The notes beneath the pieces were generated by a model. That model had not been told where the DNA came from. It did no database searches and saw only the letters and a list, made by a program, of their open reading frames with translations. DNA of 64,000 nucleotides. It comes from Pseudonocardia thermophila. GTDB lineage: Bacteria; Actinomycetota; Actinomycetes; Mycobacteriales; Pseudonocardiaceae. The stretch spans positions 53,814-117,813 of the forward strand of contig NZ_FRAP01000023.1 of NCBI RefSeq assembly GCF_900142365.1, in the 5' to 3' direction. Shown here piece after piece: positions 60,798-64,000 of this stretch (positions are counted from its first letter, which is position 1; each line of letters begins with the position of its first letter). A program made the position numbers and the translations under genes.

Positions 60798-62153
60798 GTG
60801 GCATCCACACAACCAGGTACCGGCACCGCCCCGCGCGAGCGCGACCGGACCCACTACCTGTACCTCGCCGTCATCGCAGCTGTGCTGCTCGGCATCGCGG
60901 TGGGCTTCGCCTTCCCCGGGGTGGGCAAGAGCCTCAAGCCGCTCGGTGACGGGTTCGTCGCCCTCATCAAGATGATGATCAGCCCGATCATCTTCTGCAC
61001 GATCGTGCTGGGCATCGGCTCGATCCGGGAGGCCGCCAAGGTCGGCAAGGTGGGCGGGCTGGCGATCGGCTACTTCCTGCTGATGTCGACGTTCGCGCTG
61101 GCCATCGGGCTGGTCGTGGGCAACGTGCTGGAGCCGGGCACCGGGCTGGACGTGTCGCAGATCGGCGGCACGGTGCCCAGCACCGAGCAGGAGGGCACCG
61201 TCGAGTTCCTGCTGGGCATCATCCCGACCACCCTGTTCTCGCCGCTGGTCGGCGACAGCGTGCTGTCGACGCTGTTCGTCGCGCTGTTGGTCGGGTTCGC
61301 GCTGCAGGCGATGGGCGAGGCGGGCAAGCCCGTCCTGCGCGGGCTCAAGCACGTCGAGAAGCTGGTGTTCCGCGTGCTGGCGATGATCATGTGGGTGGCG
61401 CCGGTCGGCGCGTTCGGCGCGATCGCGGCGGTCGTCGGGGCCACCGGGGCGGCCGCACTCGTCGCGCTCGCCCAGATCATGATCGGGTTCTACCTGACCT
61501 GCTTGATCTTCGTGTTCGTGGTGCTCGGGCTGGTCCTGCGGTTCGGCACCGGACTGTCGATCTTCGCCCTGGTGCGCTACCTGGCGCGCGAGTTCCTGCT
61601 GATCGTGTCCACGTCGTCGTCGGAGTCGGCGCTGCCGCGGCTGATCGCGAAGATGGAGCACGTCGGCATCTCACGGCCGGTCGTGGGCATCACGGTGCCG
61701 ACGGGCTACTCGTTCAACCTCGACGGCACCGCGATCTACCTGACGATGGCGTCGATCTTCATCGCGGACGCCCTCGGCACCCCGCTCTCGATCGGCGACC
61801 AGATCGCGCTGCTCATCTTCATGATCATCGCGTCGAAGGGGGCGGCGGGCGTGTCCGGAGCCGGGCTGGCCACGCTGGCCGGCGGCCTGTCCTCGCACCG
61901 GCCCGACCTGGTCGACGGCGTCGGCCTGATCGTCGGCATCGACCGGTTCATGTCCGAGGCCCGCGCCCTGACCAACTTCGCCGGCAACGCGGTCGCGACC
62001 GTGCTGATCGGCAACTGGGTGGGCGAGCTCGACCGCGCGAAGGCCGAGCGGGTGCTGGCCGGCCAGGAGCCGTTCGACGAGGCGACCATGCTCGACGACC
62101 ACCCGACCGCCGAGCAGACACCGGTCTTGGCAGCGAGCTCGCCCCGCGCGTGA
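60798..62153 (+). CDS. dctA: C4-dicarboxylate/proton symporter DctA
   Basis: 451 residues of the DAACS (glutamate/aspartate-dicarboxylate symporter) family: KMMISPIIFCTIVLGIGS, the serine-rich loop VSTSSSESALPRLIAKME, TGYSFNLDGTAIYLTM and ASKGAAGVSGAGLATLAG. It takes up succinate, fumarate and malate. GTG 60798 is used. The acidic tail is cytoplasmic. Divergent from the two-component pair that likely regulates it. Confidence 0.94.
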   Translation: MASTQPGTGTAPRERDRTHYLYLAVIAAVLLGIAVGFAFPGVGKSLKPLGDGFVALIKMMISPIIFCTIVLGIGSIREAAKVGKVGGLAIGYFLLMSTFALAIGLVVGNVLEPGTGLDVSQIGGTVPSTEQEGTVEFLLGIIPTTLFSPLVGDSVLSTLFVALLVGFALQAMGEAGKPVLRGLKHVEKLVFRVLAMIMWVAPVGAFGAIAAVVGATGAAALVALAQIMIGFYLTCLIFVFVVLGLVLRFGTGLSIFALVRYLAREFLLIVSTSSSESALPRLIAKMEHVGISRPVVGITVPTGYSFNLDGTAIYLTMASIFIADALGTPLSIGDQIALLIFMIIASKGAAGVSGAGLATLAGGLSSHRPDLVDGVGLIVGIDRFMSEARALTNFAGNAVATVLIGNWVGELDRAKAERVLAGQEPFDEATMLDDHPTAEQTPVLAASSPRA

Positions 62154-62475
62154 CGGCCGAGCCGTGGGCCGCCCCGGCGTGTCGCGCGCCGGGGCGGTTC
62201 CGCGCCCGCTCGACGAGGTCCGCACCGCGCCGCGACCGTGCGCGGCCACCTCTCGACACACCCGCCCCTACCAGGAGGAACTACCTCACGTGATCGGGGA
62301 ATTCACCCTCCGGATCGACGCCGCACGGTGATCGTGTCGTGACCACCGGGAGATCCTCATCGCCTCGAAAACCCGGCCCGAGCAGCGGACCGTCAGTGGC
62401 TTCTGCCACTCTTGGCCCGAAGTGACCTGCGCAGACATCCGTTCGGGGTCTGCCTGGAGAGGGAAAGGAACCGAC
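62154..62475. other. Gap between dctA and IHF gene
   Basis: 322 bp. The first part holds the dctA hairpin (62169-62197). The remainder has no frame with recognisable protein. The last 150 bp must hold the IHF promoter; a good AAAGGAA ribosome site is at 62464-62470. No clear -10 was seen. Confidence 0.4.
62169..62197 (+). terminator. Hairpin after dctA
   Basis: A perfect 11-bp stem (CCGCCCCGGCG and complement) with a 7-nt loop, 15 bp after the dctA stop. It lacks a T-run, as expected in this GC-rich genome. Confidence 0.75.
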
Positions 62476-62787
62476 ATGGCTCTGCCCACGCTCACCCCTG
62501 AGCAGCGCGCCGAGGCCCTGAAGAAGGCCGCGGCCGCCCGCACCGCACGCAAGGAGCTGCGCGAGGCCATCGCGTCGGGCAAGGAGACGATCTCCGACGT
62601 CCTCGGGCGCGCCAAGACCGACCAGATCGTCGGCAAGACCAAGGTGGCCGACCTGCTCAAGAGCCTGCCCGGCTACGGCCCCGCCAAGGTCTCCGCGCTC
62701 CTGGAGGCCACCGGGATCGACGCCTCCCGCCGCGCCGCCGGCCTCGGCGAGCGCCAGCGCCAGGCGCTGATCGACGCCCTCAAGTAG
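62476..62787 (+). CDS. mihF: Actinobacterial integration host factor (mIHF)
   Basis: 103 residues: ALPTLTPEQRAEALKKAAAA, a basic helix, then an H2TH-like motif VADLLKSLPGYGPAKVSALL, with the DNA-contacting GxG of HhH type. It bends DNA and organises the nucleoid, and is needed for phage L5 integration in mycobacteria. The usual place is beside gmk; here it stands between dctA and a hydrolase, so it could be a second copy or a moved gene. Confidence 0.93.
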   Translation: MALPTLTPEQRAEALKKAAAARTARKELREAIASGKETISDVLGRAKTDQIVGKTKVADLLKSLPGYGPAKVSALLEATGIDASRRAAGLGERQRQALIDALK

Positions 62788-62894
62788 GTCCCGCACCGGC
62801 AGTCCGGGCGCCCGGTCCCGCCATGAGCGGGGCCGGGCGGGTCCGGACCGGTGATCAGAACCTCGTGGACGCGGCGGGCGCTGGACGGCAGTCT

Positions 62895-63764
62895 GTGGCC
62901 GTGGAGCGCTACGTCGACGTCGCACCGGGTGTCCGGCTATGGGCCGAGTACCTCCCGGCCACCGGGCCCACCCCGGGCGCCCCGATCCTGCTGATCATGG
63001 GCGCCAACACCAGCGGGCTCGCCTGGCCGGACGAGCTGGTCACCCGGCTCGCCGAGCACCACCCCGTGATCCGCTACGACCACCGCGACACCGGGCGCAG
63101 CACCTGGTCGGAGGACGATCCCGACTACGGACCGATCGAGCTCGCCCAGGACGCGATCGCCGTGCTCGACGCGTTCGACGTGCCGCAGGCGCACCTCGTC
63201 GGCATGAGCCTCGGCGGCATCCTCGTCCAACTGCTCCTGCTGGACCATCCTGAGCGCATCGCCACCGCCACGGTGTTCTGCACGGGCCCGCTGCCGCTGC
63301 CGGGCGTGGAGCTGCCCGGCCCGGCGGAGCCGCTGCTGCGGATGTGGGCCGAGCTGGACGACCCCCGCGACGCGGAGGGCGAGCTGACCTGGCGCGTCGA
63401 GCACTGGCGACTGCTGAACGGCACCGGCACCCCGTTCGACCCGGCCGAGTTCCGCGCCCTCGAGGAGCGGATCATCGCCCACACCGGTCACATCGACGCC
63501 CCCAGCGCGCACGCGCGGATGGTCATCGAGGGTCTCGACCGCGGCGCCGAGCTGGCCGGCGTCGACGTCCCGACGCTGGTGATCGAGGCACCCGACGACC
63601 CCGCCTATCCCCCGCCCAACCACGGCACGCTCGCCCGCGCGCTCGGCGCGGGGCGGCTCGTGCGGATCCCGGGCATGGGGCACGCGATCAACCGCACGGT
63701 GATCCCGCCGCTGGCCGCGGCCATCCTCACGCAGACGCAGCAGCGCACACCCAGCCACGCCTGA
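62895..63764 (+). CDS. Alpha/beta hydrolase
   Basis: 289 residues from GTG 62895. HG-like oxyanion region LLIMGANTSGLAWPDELV, YDHRDTGRSTWS, nucleophile elbow GMSLGG, a late aspartate in VIEAPDDPAYPP and histidine in GMGHAI. This resembles the RdmC/aclacinomycin methylesterase-like group, but the substrate is unknown. The upstream in-frame ATG 62823 and GTG 62901 are alternatives. It is followed by a family B palindrome. Confidence 0.85.
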   Translation: MAVERYVDVAPGVRLWAEYLPATGPTPGAPILLIMGANTSGLAWPDELVTRLAEHHPVIRYDHRDTGRSTWSEDDPDYGPIELAQDAIAVLDAFDVPQAHLVGMSLGGILVQLLLLDHPERIATATVFCTGPLPLPGVELPGPAEPLLRMWAELDDPRDAEGELTWRVEHWRLLNGTGTPFDPAEFRALEERIIAHTGHIDAPSAHARMVIEGLDRGAELAGVDVPTLVIEAPDDPAYPPPNHGTLARALGAGRLVRIPGMGHAINRTVIPPLAAAILTQTQQRTPSHA

Positions 63765-63775
63765 CGGGCCGGGAC

Positions 63776-63828
63776 GCAACGAACGGCACTTTCGTGCACC
63801 TGGAGTGGACGAAAGTGCCGTTCGTTGC
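63776..63828. repeat. Palindromic repeat, family B copy 3 (20-bp perfect arms)
   Basis: Perfect 20-bp arms beginning GCAACGAACGGCACTTTCG around a 13-nt loop, 11 bp after the hydrolase stop and before the convergent superoxide dismutase. It fits a bidirectional terminator. Confidence 0.92.
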
Positions 63829-63836
63829 TCTAGCCG

Positions 63837-63908
63837 GGCCTGAGCCGGGGCCTTGACCGGGGCCTGAGCCGGGGCCTTGATCGGGGCCTGAGCCGGGGCC
63901 TTGATCGG
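63837..63908. repeat. 24-bp tandem repeat, three units
   Basis: Three 24-bp units at 63837, 63861 and 63885, each GGCCTGAGCCGGGGCCTTGA plus a TCGG or CCGG end; only one base differs among them. They directly follow the family B palindrome in the gap before the superoxide dismutase stop. Confidence 0.92.
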
Positions 63909-63933
63909 TGCGGCGGCCGGGGCGGGTCAGGGC

Positions 63934-64000
63934 TCAGGAGGCGAACCGCTCCTGGGCGTCGGCCCAGTTCACGACGTTCCACCAGGCCTTGACGTAGTCC
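63934..64000 (-). CDS. Superoxide dismutase (Fe/Mn), C-terminal end only
   Basis: The last 21 codons read DYVKAWWNVVNWADAQERFA plus Ser and a TGA stop. DY-KAWWNVVNW is the hallmark C-terminal helix of Fe/Mn superoxide dismutases. The rest lies beyond the window on the minus strand. Confidence 0.85.
   Translation of the reverse strand, partial: DYVKAWWNVVNWADAQERFAS

Noticed and set aside
1..64000. tRNA, rRNA, 4.5S RNA or tmRNA genes
   Set aside because: Intergenic gaps were read for CCA-ended cloverleaf patterns and SRP RNA loops; none was convincing.

Overview
The window is very GC-rich chromosomal DNA with dense, often start/stop-overlapping genes (ATGA and GTGA junctions) and frequent GTG starts. 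Gene content points to an actinobacterium, most likely Pseudonocardiaceae (Pseudonocardia-like): actinobacterial-type IHF, the DUF2469/DUF2631 proteins, a PknG-type kinase with GlnX/GlnH, and a WhiG-type sigma factor. From about 0.7 to 46 kb the conserved minus-strand genes follow the order of the M. tuberculosis Rv2867c-Rv2921c block (GNAT, ispG, rip1, dxr ... rlmN, cdsA, frr, pyrH, tsf, rpsB ... xerC, dprA, comM, yraN, DUF2469, rnhB, lepB, rplS, trmD, rimM, KH, rpsP, amidohydrolase, ffh, glnD, glnB, amt, ftsY). The species call and the synteny come from memory and protein features; no search was run.

Layout. 0-5.4 kb: an ABC-2 permease fragment, then GNAT-ispG-rseP-dxr (two MEP isoprenoid steps plus a site-2 protease). 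5.4-12.3 kb: an accessory DNA-repair cluster (Prim-Pol, Mug glycosylase, LigC ligase, two MarR regulators), a hydrolase and a helix-hairpin-helix membrane protein, with three copies of a 61-bp palindrome, then rlmN. 12.4-15.9 kb: a rifampicin-phosphotransferase-like enzyme and a membrane protein. 16-23.5 kb: cdsA-frr-pyrH-tsf-rpsB, an M23 peptidase, WhiG-like sigma and XerC. 23.6-30.9 kb: dprA-comM-yraN, DUF2469-rnhB-lepB, rplS, trmD. 30.9-34.3 kb: MgtC, a LysR pseudogene, a beta-propeller remnant, and an HTH/Clp-N pair in which Clp-N is broken by a 34-bp tandem duplication. 34.3-46.2 kb: rimM-KH-rpsP, amidohydrolase, ffh, two PII genes around an MFS exporter and glnD, amt, ftsY (nitrogen control plus SRP targeting).

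46.2-47.8 kb holds decayed D-amino-acid catabolism genes. 47.8-54.7 kb carries pknG and a zinc-ribbon PP2C phosphatase facing glnX-glnH, the amino-acid sensing route to PknG. Between them lies a DUF559 gene bracketed by two arrays of the same exact-period 22-bp repeat in opposite orientation. 54.7-64 kb: ispD, an SDR, an LCP ligase, a DctS/DctR-type two-component system divergent from dctA, an IHF, a hydrolase, and the 3' end of an Fe/Mn superoxide dismutase.

The most unusual part is the non-coding repertoire: two palindrome families (61 bp x3; about 52 bp x3) and several tandem arrays, nearly all at gene 3' ends. Other points of interest are a paired palindromic operator in front of the HTH gene, a probable CTG start for rimM, and a PknG whose rubredoxin-like site lacks one of the four expected cysteines.
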